Origin: Geminicoccaceae bacterium
GTDB lineage: Bacteria > Pseudomonadota > Alphaproteobacteria > Geminicoccales > Geminicoccaceae
Length of the DNA: 64,000 nucleotides
Reading direction: 5' to 3'
NCBI GenBank assembly: GCA_028285265.1
Contig: JANQPX010000079.1
Location: 1 to 64,000 of the forward strand
Shown one piece after another: positions 34,420 through 43,367 of this stretch (position 1 is the first letter of the stretch; the number at the start of each line of letters is the position of its first letter). A program made the position numbers and the translations under genes. The notes beneath the pieces were generated by a model. It made no database searches and was not told where the DNA came from. It saw only the letters and a list, made by a program, of their open reading frames with translations.

Positions 34420-35511
34420 CTAGAGCAACACCAGATCGTCACGATGGATCAGCTCGTCACGGCCCTGGTAGCCGAGGATATCGGCGATAGCTTCGGTGCG
34501 TCGACCTTGGATCCGACGAGCGTCGTCAGCGTCGTAGGCTGACAGTCCTTTAGCAATGTCTTGGCCTTGGGTGTTGCGGACCAGGAGAGGATCGCCACGC
34601 TCGAATTGCCCTTCAATTGCCGTCACACCAGCCGGCAGGAGGGACCGCCCGTGCTGCAGAGCCTCGGCTGCGCCAGGATCGATCACCGCGACTCCCATCA
34701 CGTCGAGGGATGCTGCGATCCAGTGTTTTCGGGCGCGACGTGGGGTCGTGGTGGCAGCAAAACTTGTGCTGCGTGCACCGTTTTGGAGGTGGTGAAGTGG
34801 GTTCATGCCGATCCCTGAGGCCAGGGTCACGCGACAGCCTGCTTGGCTTGCAAGCTTGGCAGCAATCAGCTTGCTGACCATGCCTCCAGTACCGACGGTG
34901 CTCCCCGTGCCGCCGGCCATTGCCTCGATCTCGGGCGTGATCTTCTCGACATGAGGGATATGGGTGGCATCAGGGTTAGAACCGGGGTTGGCGGTATAGA
35001 GACCATCAACGTCGGACAGCAAGATGAGCTGATCAGCGCTGGTCATAACAGCCACGCGAGCGGAGAGGCGATCATTGTCCCCAAAGCGGATTTCTGACGT
35101 GGCGACCGTGTCGTTCTCATTGACAACGGGAATAGCGCCCAGTCGCAAAAGTGCTTCGATGGTGGCGCGAGCGTTGAGGTAGCGCCTTCGGTTCTCGGTG
35201 TCCTCAAGGGTCAAGAGAACCTGCGCTGTCGTCAATCCATGGCTCGCAAGAGCGGCTTGATAGGCATGGGCGAGATGAATCTGACCGACGGCTGCTGCGG
35301 CCTGCTTTTCATCAAGGCGGGAGGGATGTCGGCCGACGTCAAGGGCCGCGCGGCCCATGGCAATCGCACCCGAGGTCACCACGATGACGTGATCACCAGC
35401 AGCCCGTCGGCCAGCAATGTCTTTGGCAAGAGAAGCAAGCCAGGAGCGACGGAGACCGCTGCCCGTCTCCACCAAGAGCGACGAACCAATTTTCACCACA
35501 AGCCGGCTCAT
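34420..35511 (-). CDS. proB: Glutamate 5-kinase
   Basis: 363 residues: an amino-acid-kinase domain (VVKIGSSLLVE at the N-terminus, ARATIEALLRLGAIPVVNENDTVA, DNDRLSARVA, LLSDVDGLYTANP, GTGGMVSKLIAAKLA) and a C-terminal PUA domain from about residue 275. It catalyses the first step of proline synthesis from glutamate. Its ATG overlaps the obgE stop (ATGA), so the two are translationally coupled. proA, the next enzyme and commonly the next gene, is not adjacent. Confidence 0.97.
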   Translation of the reverse strand: MSRLVVKIGSSLLVETGSGLRRSWLASLAKDIAGRRAAGDHVIVVTSGAIAMGRAALDVGRHPSRLDEKQAAAAVGQIHLAHAYQAALASHGLTTAQVLLTLEDTENRRRYLNARATIEALLRLGAIPVVNENDTVATSEIRFGDNDRLSARVAVMTSADQLILLSDVDGLYTANPGSNPDATHIPHVEKITPEIEAMAGGTGSTVGTGGMVSKLIAAKLASQAGCRVTLASGIGMNPLHHLQNGARSTSFAATTTPRRARKHWIAASLDVMGVAVIDPGAAEALQHGRSLLPAGVTAIEGQFERGDPLLVRNTQGQDIAKGLSAYDADDARRIQGRRTEAIADILGYQGRDELIHRDDLVLL

Positions 35512-36545
35512 GGCAGCATCTCGTCGCCATCATCATCGAGATCGATCCGACGCTTTCGAGCGCGTTGGATTTCCTGCCAAGCCGTGCGCAAGACATCTTT
35601 GACGCCGAGCCCACTCGCGCCCGAGGTGACTAAGACTGCTTTGCCGGCGGCGGCCTCAAGACGGGCTCGACGCTCGTCGGCCACGTCTTTGGTGAGCGCG
35701 TCCGACTTGTTTAAGCAGAGAATCTCCGGTCGGCTCTCAAGGCCATGTCCATAGGCCTCGAGTTCGTGGCGGATGGTGCGATACGCTTCCTCGATATCCT
35801 CAGCCGTGCCGTCGACCAAATGAATCAAGACGCCTGAACGCTCAATATGGCCGAGAAAGCGGTCGCCAAGGCCTGCGCCTTCATGGGCACCCTCGATGAG
35901 GCCTGGTATGTCGGCAATAACGAAGCTGTCGTCATCGATGACGACCGTCCCGAGCTTGGGCTCGAGGGTGGTGAAGGGGTAGTCTGCGATCTTCGGTTTG
36001 GCGCGAGAGACCGCGGCAAGAAAGGTGGACTTGCCGGCATTGGGAAGGCCCACCAGACCGGCATCCGCAAGAAGCTTCAAGCGCAACCAGATCCAGCGCT
36101 CCTCACCTTCCTCACCATCCTGAGCAAATCGCGGGGCTTGATTGGTTGAGGATTTGAAGCGGGCATTGCCTTGACCACCACGCCCGCCACGAGCAATCAC
36201 GATGGTCTGATCGGGTTCTTTTAGATCTGCAAGTAGCGTCTCGCCATCCTCTGCGAAGATCTGTGTTCCCTGCGGCAGCTTCAAGACGACGTCGGCACCA
36301 TTCGCTCCGGAGCGATTGCTGCCCATTCCGTGGGTACCGCGTTTTGCCTTGAAATGTTGTTTGTAGCGAAAGTCGATGAGCGTGTTCAGACCTTCATCGA
36401 CTTCGGCAAGAACATCGCCGCCATCACCGCCGTCGCCGCCATTGGGGCCACCACGCGGAATGTACTTTTCCCGACGGAAGCTGACGCAGCCCGCGCCGCC
36501 ACTGCCGGCTTTGACGTAAATTTTGGCCTGATCAAGAAAGCGCAT
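35508..36545 (-). CDS. obgE: Obg family GTPase (CgtA)
   Basis: 345 residues. The glycine-rich Obg domain opens with MRFLDQAKIYVKAGSGGAGCVSFRREKYIPRGGPNGGDGGDGG; the GTPase domain follows with GLPNAGKSTFL (P-loop), DIPGLIEGAHEGAGLGD (switch II), LCLNKSD and SGASGLG. Obg proteins bind the 50S subunit and link GTP state to ribosome assembly and stress. No OCT extension is present. It belongs with the downstream proB and the ribosomal genes rplU-rpmA, a conserved grouping. Confidence 0.97.
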   Translation of the reverse strand: MRFLDQAKIYVKAGSGGAGCVSFRREKYIPRGGPNGGDGGDGGDVLAEVDEGLNTLIDFRYKQHFKAKRGTHGMGSNRSGANGADVVLKLPQGTQIFAEDGETLLADLKEPDQTIVIARGGRGGQGNARFKSSTNQAPRFAQDGEEGEERWIWLRLKLLADAGLVGLPNAGKSTFLAAVSRAKPKIADYPFTTLEPKLGTVVIDDDSFVIADIPGLIEGAHEGAGLGDRFLGHIERSGVLIHLVDGTAEDIEEAYRTIRHELEAYGHGLESRPEILCLNKSDALTKDVADERRARLEAAAGKAVLVTSGASGLGVKDVLRTAWQEIQRARKRRIDLDDDGDEMLP

Positions 36546-36924
36546 GTTGTGAGGCCGTGACGATCAAGGATTGCAAAGATTATGGGACGTGTCGGCAAAT
36601 GCTAATCGCGTTGTACAAGACAGCGTCATGAACGCTGAGCTATCGCCTTGGCGTGAGCAAGCCCTTTTAAAGACGCTGTATGGGGGCGAGGCTCGTGTTC
36701 TCGACGCTCCTTACTCGGCAGGCACAAGCGTCGAGTTGCCATGGAAGCCTGCTGCACGGTTATGTTGGCATCATCCTCTCCGATCCCGGCTCATCGGCCT
36801 ATCGGTGTCACACCATCAGCAGGAATCGAAAAAGGGACGGCGCGCCGTCCCCTTCTTCAGCGATAATTGGACAACTGGCTGGCACAGCCATCGGCCATCA
36901 CGCCTCGTGGAACACCGCGTTCAA
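36546..36924 (-). other. Intergenic region between rpmA and obgE
   Basis: About 380 bases with no recognised gene. It contains the rpmA terminator at 36829-36851. Between that and obgE (36546-36828) lies a possible but unidentified obgE promoter. In many relatives an acetyltransferase gene sits at this point; none is visible here. Confidence 0.5.
36829..36851 (-). terminator. Rho-independent terminator of rplU-rpmA
   Basis: The palindrome GGGACGGCGCGCCGTCCC at 36834-36851 forms a seven-pair or longer GC stem, followed on the minus strand by five T (36833-36829). It lies about 75 bases after the rpmA stop. Confidence 0.85.
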
Positions 36925-37197
36925 CTACTCGGCGGCTGCCGCAAAAGGCTCGACCGCGACGTAGGTCTTGCCCCGTTTCGGACCTTTACGGAACTTGACC
37001 TGGCCTTCAACGAGCGCGAACAACGTAAAGTCCCGACCCATACCGACATTCGCGCCGGGGTGCCATTTGGTCCCGCACTGACGGATGATGATGTTGCCGG
37101 GCACGACATGCTCGCCGCCGAACTTCTTGACGCCGAGCCGCTGGCCCGGGGAGTCACGCCCGTTGCGCGAGCTACCACCTGCTTTTTTATGGGCCAT
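36925..37197 (-). CDS. rpmA: 50S ribosomal protein L27
   Basis: 90 residues. MAHKKAGGSSRNGRDSPGQR followed by LGVKKFGGEHVVPGNIIIRQ is the invariant L27 sequence; the N-terminal tail reaches the peptidyl-transferase centre. There is no cleavable N-terminal extension of the Firmicutes type. GGGAG stands 8 bases before the ATG. It is cotranscribed with rplU, 68 bases upstream. Confidence 0.98.
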   Translation of the reverse strand: MAHKKAGGSSRNGRDSPGQRLGVKKFGGEHVVPGNIIIRQCGTKWHPGANVGMGRDFTLFALVEGQVKFRKGPKRGKTYVAVEPFAAAAE

Positions 37198-37265
37198 GAC
37201 CCAACTCCCAATGTTCGGCGCGTGTGGCGCCCAGCTTGTTTCGATCTCAACGACGTCAGGTTCGG

Positions 37266-37577
37266 TCAGGCCACGTTGATATCGCTAATGCGCAACACGG
37301 TCTGATGCTGACGATGGCCACGGGTCCGCCGATATTTGTGACGGCGCTTCTTCTTGAAGATCAAAACCTTATCGGCTTTGCCCTGTTCAAGGACTTCGGC
37401 GCTCACCTTGGCACCGTCGACTGTAGGGGCGCCAATTTTTGGCTGATCGCCACCGACCATGAGCACTTCGCTCAAGTCGACTGTCGCTCCGACCTCGCCA
37501 TCGAGTTTCTCAACTTTGATGACATCGCCAGCCGCAACACGATATTGTTTGCCGCCCGTTTTGATGACTGCGTACAT
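37266..37577 (-). CDS. rplU: 50S ribosomal protein L21
   Basis: 103 residues. MYAVIKTGGKQYRVAAGDVI at the N-terminus and FKKKRRHKYRRTRGHRQHQT near the C-terminus are characteristic of L21, which binds 23S rRNA near L20. ATG at 37577 gives the standard length; an upstream in-frame ATG at 37634 would add a tail unknown in the family. A good promoter lies about 95 bases upstream. Confidence 0.97.
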   Translation of the reverse strand: MYAVIKTGGKQYRVAAGDVIKVEKLDGEVGATVDLSEVLMVGGDQPKIGAPTVDGAKVSAEVLEQGKADKVLIFKKKRRHKYRRTRGHRQHQTVLRISDINVA

Positions 37578-37669
37578 AACTTGATCCGGATCGCTAAAAG
37601 GCATCGCGGTGGTAGCGAAAACAACACAACGCACCGCTCACGGACGGTGGGCCGCCCGCGGAACACCGG

Positions 37670-37697
37670 ATATTAGCGTCGGGCTTGTCGATGTCAA
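37670..37697 (-). promoter_or_regulatory. Sigma-70 promoter of rplU-rpmA
   Basis: On the minus strand TTGACA (37697-37692), a 16-base spacer and TAATAT (37675-37670). This is the strongest promoter match in the window, and it gives a leader of about 85 bases before rplU. Confidence 0.75.
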
Positions 37698-37730
37698 GGC
37701 CATGTTCGGTGGCCATGCCGGTGCTCAAGC

Positions 37731-38768
37731 TTAGAAGAATGGCCAAAAATTGAGACGTAGAGCGCCGCGGAGCCAGAGGGTGACGTAGACCACGCAGATC
37801 ACGCTCCCGAACGATAGCGATGCCATGATGCCGACGGAAAGAGGACTGGTGCCGCCAGCAGCGGCAAGCTGACACCGACGCTCGTCATAGCTTCCTTCAC
37901 CGTGTTCGGTAATCCGGTCGACCGCCCGCCGGAAGGACAAGAAATAGAGCGTGTTACCATAGATACCGGTGAGACCCGTGAGCGCAAAGATCGGCAGGGT
38001 GAGGGCAATGACCGGGATGTTGTTAACGACGGCTGCCGTCAAAATGGCGAACCAAAAGAGGTGGATGGCGGCCCAACCATAGAGACGACGATACGCGAAC
38101 CAATGGCCAAAGGAGAGCGCAGCTGGCCAATTCCAGCTTTGTCTGGTGCCGCGCCAATCCATCCAACGCCAGCTCTCGTCGTAATAGGTCCCGTTGATGC
38201 CAACAAAAGTCTTTGCCGAATCGATGGGGACCTTGTCGGGTGCGGTCGCCGGCGGCGGTATCCCTGACGGACGTCCAGCACGGGCTGACAAGAGCGCGGG
38301 GGCCGGTGTTAATGAATTCGGTCGTTCACGCTCGCCGGAAGGTGCGCCTTCAGTTGTCGATTTGGCCTGGTCGGCCGATGGTTCTTCGGCCCCATGAGAA
38401 GGGGTGGGTTCGGCAGCGGCAGCGATGTCTTTCTTCGCTGGCGCCCGTGTCTCACCGGTCTTCTTCCTAGCGTCCCGCCGTTCGTCCCGCTTGTCGTCGC
38501 CAAGCCCTGCCTCGCGTTTCGTCATGGTGAAGCGCGGTCCATTTTGCGGGTCATTGATGAGGGCGATGTTAAGTTTGGTATTGGCGAAGCGTTCGGTCAT
38601 GCCGTCGTCCGTCGGCTTACCGACAGCGGGCTGCTTGGTAGAGGCCGGGTCGCGCTCACCGACGCTTTGCGGCACTGAATTGGGTGCATCATTGGCCTGC
38701 ACTGAGCTCAACCGTCCCGTCTTGCTCTTTGATGGTGCGGGGTCAGCCAAGGACAATCTGCCTTTCAT
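37731..38768 (-). CDS. DUF2628-like membrane protein with long disordered N-terminus
   Basis: 345 residues. Residues 1 to about 185 are low-complexity and charged (many Lys, Asp, Pro, Ala) and look disordered. The C-terminal 150 residues have YYDESWRWMDW, WNWPAALSFGHWFAYRRLYGWAAIHLFWF and further transmembrane helices, the pattern of the DUF2628 family. Function is unknown. The disordered part may serve as a cytoplasmic tether. It stops about 35 bases before the rplU promoter. Confidence 0.6.
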   Translation of the reverse strand: MKGRLSLADPAPSKSKTGRLSSVQANDAPNSVPQSVGERDPASTKQPAVGKPTDDGMTERFANTKLNIALINDPQNGPRFTMTKREAGLGDDKRDERRDARKKTGETRAPAKKDIAAAAEPTPSHGAEEPSADQAKSTTEGAPSGERERPNSLTPAPALLSARAGRPSGIPPPATAPDKVPIDSAKTFVGINGTYYDESWRWMDWRGTRQSWNWPAALSFGHWFAYRRLYGWAAIHLFWFAILTAAVVNNIPVIALTLPIFALTGLTGIYGNTLYFLSFRRAVDRITEHGEGSYDERRCQLAAAGGTSPLSVGIMASLSFGSVICVVYVTLWLRGALRLNFWPFF

Positions 38769-38872
38769 CCCATCCCGGTCGACAGGCGAACCGGCCGACG
38801 CAACGTTAGGCGACTTTTGCGCTAATAGGCGCGGACACTATCACCTAAAAAGAAATTTTCAAAGCCTATGAT

Positions 38873-39844
38873 TTAAAGTGATGAAGCTCTATTCAACCTG
38901 TCGCAGATAGCTTCACCTAGGCCATGGGCTGGGATCGGCATGACGGCGATGCCTGAGACATGGGGCCGATCAAGCTGATGCATCATCGCAAAGAGATTAG
39001 CCGCCGCTTCGATCAAATCACCACTTTTGCTGAGATTTGCCGTGATCTTAGCCCCTTGGAGTGGGGTCGGACCGAAAGCGAGCAAGGCTTCATCGCTAGC
39101 AACGTCCTGCGCATTGAGACGAACGGGACGGTTCGGGGCATAGTGACTCGTGAGCTGGCCAGGTGAGCGAATGGGATTATCGGTATCGGTTTCTGCCTGG
39201 TGATCAGATGAAAGCTTGCAACCGGTAACGGCTTCAATGTCAGCGCGTGCCAATCCACCTGGCCGAAGGAGCATAGGGTGGTCGGCTGTCAAATCGAGGA
39301 CTGTCGACTCAACGCCGACCGGGCATCGGCCACCATCGAGGATCATGTCCACTTGGTCACCAAGTCCAGCTTGCACATGCGCGGCGGTCGTCGGGCTAAT
39401 TTTTCCAGCCGGATTGGCACTAGGGGCGGCAATCGGTAGATCCGTCATCCCAAGGAGTGCGCCTGCCAAAGGATGAGCGGGCGATCGGAGGGCCACGGTG
39501 GTGCCGCCGGCGCTGACCAACGGAGAAATGCGGCAATCTGGCGTTCGTCGGAGAATCAAGGTGAGCGGGCCCGGCCAGAAATGTGCTGCCAGCTTCTCCG
39601 AGAGATCGGTCCATTCTGCGATCGCGGCCGCTGCCTTTTGGTTGAGCACATGGACGATGAGCGGGTTGAAACGGGGGCGTGCTTTGGCCTTGAAGATCTT
39701 GGCGACGGCCCGGTCATCAGTCGCATCGGCGCCGAGACCGTAAACAGTCTCGGTTGGAAAGGCGACTAAGCCGCCGTGACGAAGACGTTCTGCTGCCTGC
39801 CTGATGGTTTCAGCCATCGCTGTGCTGGCCGGTGAGGCGTCCAT
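38873..39844 (-). CDS. tsaC: L-threonylcarbamoyladenylate synthase (TsaC/Sua5)
   Basis: About 323 residues, the long Sua5 form with YrdC domain plus C-terminal Sua5 domain. LVAFPTETVYGLGADAT, KARPRFNPLIVHV, FWPGPLTLILRRT and LPIAAPSANPAGKISPTTAAHV are the conserved substrate segments; LTSHYAPNRPVRL marks the Sua5 domain linker. It makes the threonylcarbamoyl-AMP used for t6A37 in tRNA. The transfer partner TsaE is encoded at the end of this window. ATG at 39844 is chosen; an in-frame TTG at 39877 would overlap the upstream gene further. Confidence 0.93.
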   Translation of the reverse strand: MDASPASTAMAETIRQAAERLRHGGLVAFPTETVYGLGADATDDRAVAKIFKAKARPRFNPLIVHVLNQKAAAAIAEWTDLSEKLAAHFWPGPLTLILRRTPDCRISPLVSAGGTTVALRSPAHPLAGALLGMTDLPIAAPSANPAGKISPTTAAHVQAGLGDQVDMILDGGRCPVGVESTVLDLTADHPMLLRPGGLARADIEAVTGCKLSSDHQAETDTDNPIRSPGQLTSHYAPNRPVRLNAQDVASDEALLAFGPTPLQGAKITANLSKSGDLIEAAANLFAMMHQLDRPHVSGIAVMPIPAHGLGEAICDRLNRASSL

Positions 39845-39858
39845 GACGTCCGATCGTC

Positions 39859-40548
39859 TTAGGACGGGCGTTGCCAATGGGGGGTGCGAAAGCCAGTCCT
39901 TGGTTCCGGATCCTGCTTGGCTTTGACCCGCGGTTTCGGTCGTGCCTTGGCCCGTGCTTTTTCAGGCCGTGGCGCTTGTTGAGGTTGACCTAGGGTTCGA
40001 GGGAGGACGAATTCTCTGGTTTCGTGTTCGACCAGCGTGACTGCCCCGCATTTGAGCTGGCCCACGCCGTTCCAAGCGCCGGCTTCAATTCCGACGACTT
40101 CACCCGCTTCCACCCTCAAGACGGCTCGCTGAATTCGCATCATAAGATTGGCACTGAATTTGAAGGCAGCGACGCGTCGATCGTTGATCATGACTTCTAC
40201 GGCGGGCTGATGCGTCGACCTAATGGTGTGATCAGCAAGCGGTACCAAGATCGTTTCGCCTTTATGCTGACGGCTTTTTTCGAGGTCATTGATCAGATCA
40301 CGGTGTTGCGACCAAGCCGACAGGAGAATGTCGTCGATGCTCACGTCGAGCGCGTCTTTGAGTTTCTCCGCGACCGTGTTGGTCATCGCCCGTCGATCGA
40401 CGTCGGTAAGCCCTGTCGCTCGTCCCACATCCGACGAACTCTGTTGTCCTTCGGTTGTCTTGATGAAGCGCGCTTGCCAATCACTTGGCGGGCCGAGAAA
40501 AAAGGCGCGCAGATTTTGAGGTCCTTCGCGGTCAAGAGTTGATTGCAA
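39859..40548 (-). CDS. Hypothetical protein coupled to the PASTA protein
   Basis: 229 residues, not recognised. The middle part (about 60-190) looks globular, with a predicted beta-rich core around AVEVMINDRRVAAFKFSAN and VLRVEAGEVVGIEAG; the C-terminal 45 residues are Pro/Lys/Arg-rich (RPEKARAKARPKPRVKAKQ) and probably disordered. There is no signal peptide, so it is probably cytoplasmic. The start is TTG at 40548, supported by AGGGGAGC 8 bases before it, and the gene overlaps the end of the PASTA gene by 17 bases. Close coupling suggests the two proteins work together. Confidence 0.6.
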   Translation of the reverse strand: MQSTLDREGPQNLRAFFLGPPSDWQARFIKTTEGQQSSSDVGRATGLTDVDRRAMTNTVAEKLKDALDVSIDDILLSAWSQHRDLINDLEKSRQHKGETILVPLADHTIRSTHQPAVEVMINDRRVAAFKFSANLMMRIQRAVLRVEAGEVVGIEAGAWNGVGQLKCGAVTLVEHETREFVLPRTLGQPQQAPRPEKARAKARPKPRVKAKQDPEPRTGFRTPHWQRPS

Positions 40549-43075
40549 GTGTCTGCTCCCCTGGATCGGCGCGGCCGCGCAGGCGAATGGATGATTTGAC
40601 GAGCGATGATGCGTCGGTCTGCGTCACTTGGGTGCCGGGATCGACATGCACGACATAAGAGGGCTCTGGCCGTTGTGATGCTGCTGGCCTTGCCGACCTT
40701 GCTGTCTTATCGAAGGCTGGTCGGACGGGCGCGCCGCGCGAAATCCCATAGACGGGCGGCGGTGCGGGTGTATGGCCAGCGGCCCCGGCGGTCGCAAAAC
40801 CGCTCCCGCGTGCGCGGAACCAGGCCAGGCCGGCAAGGGCGATCATCAGCGTGCCTCCCGCTGTGAGCGGACCGGCAAGGCCGACAATATCAACACGGAC
40901 GATCGTCTCCAGGCGTGCCGGACTGTCAGGCGGCGGCGTTTGCGCGACAATGGTTCCCGGCCAGCGTAGGGAGAAGGTTTCCCGAATGCCGCCCAATTTC
41001 AGGGATTGGCTGGTCAGGATTGGACTGGCTTCTTCCGGTGTTAGGCCGGTGAGATCCGGAATGAGCGCACTGGCAGAGAAAACCAAGTTCACTGCATTGC
41101 CGAATGAAATGGGCGTGCCCGGTGCCGGATCCTGGCTGATGACCGTACCGTCAGGCTGGGTCGAGAGCCGCCATTCCTGGCGACCGATGGCAAGGAAAGC
41201 ATTGGCAAGCTGTGTGTCGACGGACTCTTGGACGGCGCCGAGCAGGTCCGGGACGAGCACTTCGTCAATGGACTCTAAGCGCGCGGCAACCGGGCTGCCG
41301 ATCGCGATGAGACGCCCGGCAACTGGGGCTTGTGCGGTCACGCGGTTAGGTCGATCGCCATCGGCAGCGCCTTCGAGCCGAAGGGCGAGGCCGAGGTCTT
41401 TGAGCGCTTGATCGGCTTGCGCGGCTGTGAGGCTGGTAACGTTCGGAACAGGCACGAGATCTGGACGATCCGGGGGCGGTGCCGTCACAGCCAGAACGAC
41501 CGATACCGTACCTCCATTGACGATTGGTGATCCCGGCGGTGGATCCTGGGTTAGCACGGTTTGATCAGGCAATTCGGCCGACAGCTGATAGTCGACATTG
41601 GCCAAGACCAGCTGCTTTTCGGTCAGTGTGCTGGCGACCGCATCGGGATTCATACCTCGCAGATCAGGAATGATGGGCGGTTCAGCAATCACGACATCGA
41701 TGCTGACGCCGAAGGACGCGGCTGCGCCAGCAGACGGCGACTGTTCGATGATTCGGCCGTCGCCATCGGGACTGGTTCGACGGCCGACCTTACCGATGCG
41801 CATCAGCTGGTTCGCAAGCAATGCGCCGGCGTCTTCTAGGGAGAGGCCGACCAGTTTGGGCACCTCCAGGCCTTCCGCGATGACCAAATCGACTCGGCCA
41901 CCCGGGCTGGCTTCGGCGTTCGCACGGGGCTGCTGCTCGATGACTGTCCCCTGCGGTGCATTGGAGACTTTTGTCGTGACTGCACCAATTTGCAGCAGCT
42001 GCGCACTGACCAAGCCTCGTGCTTGCTCGAGTGTTCGACCGGCAAGATCCGGGACGACGGGTGTTGCCGCAAGGACGACGTCGACAGTAATGCCGGGGCT
42101 TACGGTTGCATTGGCGGCCGGTGTTTGCTCGATGATCGTACCGCGCCGACGATCGGAGACACGGCTTTGGACACGTCCAGGACGAAGGCCGGCATCACGA
42201 AGGCGTGTTCGTGCATCATTCAACGTCAGATTGGTCAGGTTCGGCACCGTCTGTCCCTTGGCGACGGTGATATCGACTTGATCATTGGCGGCGGCGGGTA
42301 CGCCTGGTAGAGGCCATTGCTTGATGATCGTGCCGTTTGGCTGCGACGAACTCTCTTCGGTCACGCGCCCCAGTCCCAGCGACGATTCTTGAAGCTTTCG
42401 AACGGCTTCTTGGCGGCTGAGTTGGCGTAGATCCGGAATTCGGACCTCCGAGGCCACCGTGATATTGATACGACTTCCGCGCGTGGCCGATGAGCCAGCG
42501 GTCGGGGATTGGCTGACGATCGTCCCGAGCGGAGCGGCGGCGCTCTCCTTCGCAATACGTCCGATATCGAGGCCGGTGGCGCGAAGCTGAGATTGCGCTT
42601 CGGCAGGTGTGAGCCCGGTGAGTTCCGGTACGGTGATTCCGCTCGCGGGCGCGCTGCCATTGCCCGTGATCACCACCTCGATCGTGGTGCCGGGTCTTAC
42701 CGTCCTGCCACGTGGCGGCGATTGCGCAACGATTCCTCCATCGGGACAAGCGTTGGAGGCGCGTTGGTAAACTTGGCCAAGGCGCAGACGTCGCTCACCC
42801 AAGATGGTTTCAGCCTCAGGCACGGAAAGGCACTGCAACGAGGGGACCTGGACGGCATTGGGCACTGCGCCGAGCGTCCGCGGCCCGGAAGGCTGTGTTC
42901 CCGTCGCTTGGGCGAGCTGGAGCTCTTGGCCCGGTAGGTCCGAGCCGAACACGTCCTGGCCTAGGAATGACGCGGGTCCGCGCAGCGGCGTGACATCGTC
43001 CGCTGCCAGTGTCTCGGACACTGGAAGGAAGGCTACGACATAACTCGCAGCAAGGGCGATAAGGAACCGAACCAC
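40532..43075 (-). CDS. Exported protein with ten PASTA repeats and a C-terminal membrane anchor
   Basis: 847 residues. A signal peptide (FLIALAASYVVAFLPVSETLAA) is followed by ten PASTA-type repeats of about 62 residues at roughly 77-136, 148-208, 211-272, 276-336, 340-400, 404-464, 467-529, 541-602, 606-668 and 671-731. Each has the VPxLxGLxxxxA start and a GTIxxQxPxxG turn. A transmembrane helix follows at about 735-754, and a 90-residue tail rich in Pro and Arg. PASTA domains usually occur on Ser/Thr kinases or penicillin-binding proteins of Gram-positive bacteria and bind muropeptides or lipid II; no kinase or transpeptidase domain is fused here. The start is GTG at 43075. A role in sensing or binding peptidoglycan is inferred. 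Confidence 0.82.
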   Translation of the reverse strand: MVRFLIALAASYVVAFLPVSETLAADDVTPLRGPASFLGQDVFGSDLPGQELQLAQATGTQPSGPRTLGAVPNAVQVPSLQCLSVPEAETILGERRLRLGQVYQRASNACPDGGIVAQSPPRGRTVRPGTTIEVVITGNGSAPASGITVPELTGLTPAEAQSQLRATGLDIGRIAKESAAAPLGTIVSQSPTAGSSATRGSRINITVASEVRIPDLRQLSRQEAVRKLQESSLGLGRVTEESSSQPNGTIIKQWPLPGVPAAANDQVDITVAKGQTVPNLTNLTLNDARTRLRDAGLRPGRVQSRVSDRRRGTIIEQTPAANATVSPGITVDVVLAATPVVPDLAGRTLEQARGLVSAQLLQIGAVTTKVSNAPQGTVIEQQPRANAEASPGGRVDLVIAEGLEVPKLVGLSLEDAGALLANQLMRIGKVGRRTSPDGDGRIIEQSPSAGAAASFGVSIDVVIAEPPIIPDLRGMNPDAVASTLTEKQLVLANVDYQLSAELPDQTVLTQDPPPGSPIVNGGTVSVVLAVTAPPPDRPDLVPVPNVTSLTAAQADQALKDLGLALRLEGAADGDRPNRVTAQAPVAGRLIAIGSPVAARLESIDEVLVPDLLGAVQESVDTQLANAFLAIGRQEWRLSTQPDGTVISQDPAPGTPISFGNAVNLVFSASALIPDLTGLTPEEASPILTSQSLKLGGIRETFSLRWPGTIVAQTPPPDSPARLETIVRVDIVGLAGPLTAGGTLMIALAGLAWFRARGSGFATAGAAGHTPAPPPVYGISRGAPVRPAFDKTARSARPAASQRPEPSYVVHVDPGTQVTQTDASSLVKSSIRLRGRADPGEQTLAINS

Positions 43076-43367
43076 GATCAGGGGCGCTCCTGGAGCTTCA
43101 ACCTGGACTCTGCTCGCTGTTGTCTTATCGCAACAGGCATCGAACTATAAGACCTTTTCCGCATTCTCTTCGAGTCCGATATGATCTTCGCGATCCGTTG
43201 CGACAATAGAGTGGCGCCATACGGTCTTCGAAGCGTGCTCGACACGCCATACGACCCTGCTGGATCCTCAGACTTTGAAAGAGAAAAAACTAGCATGTTA
43301 ACAATTTATTTGCATAATTTTGGTCCCATCTAATCAATCTTGTAAGCGCCAAATTTGGGATTCGCCT

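Noticed and set aside
36571..37305. A 244-codon plus-strand frame across the rpmA region
   Set aside because: It runs antisense over rpmA and its terminator; the product is not recognisable.
41598..42281. A 227-codon frame opposite the PASTA gene
   Set aside because: The repeats of the PASTA frame create a repeated stop-free antisense frame; the sequence has no recognisable domain.
40532..43075. DNA-level tandem repeat
   Set aside because: The ten repeats are similar only at protein level; the DNA copies are divergent, so this is not a recent tandem duplication.
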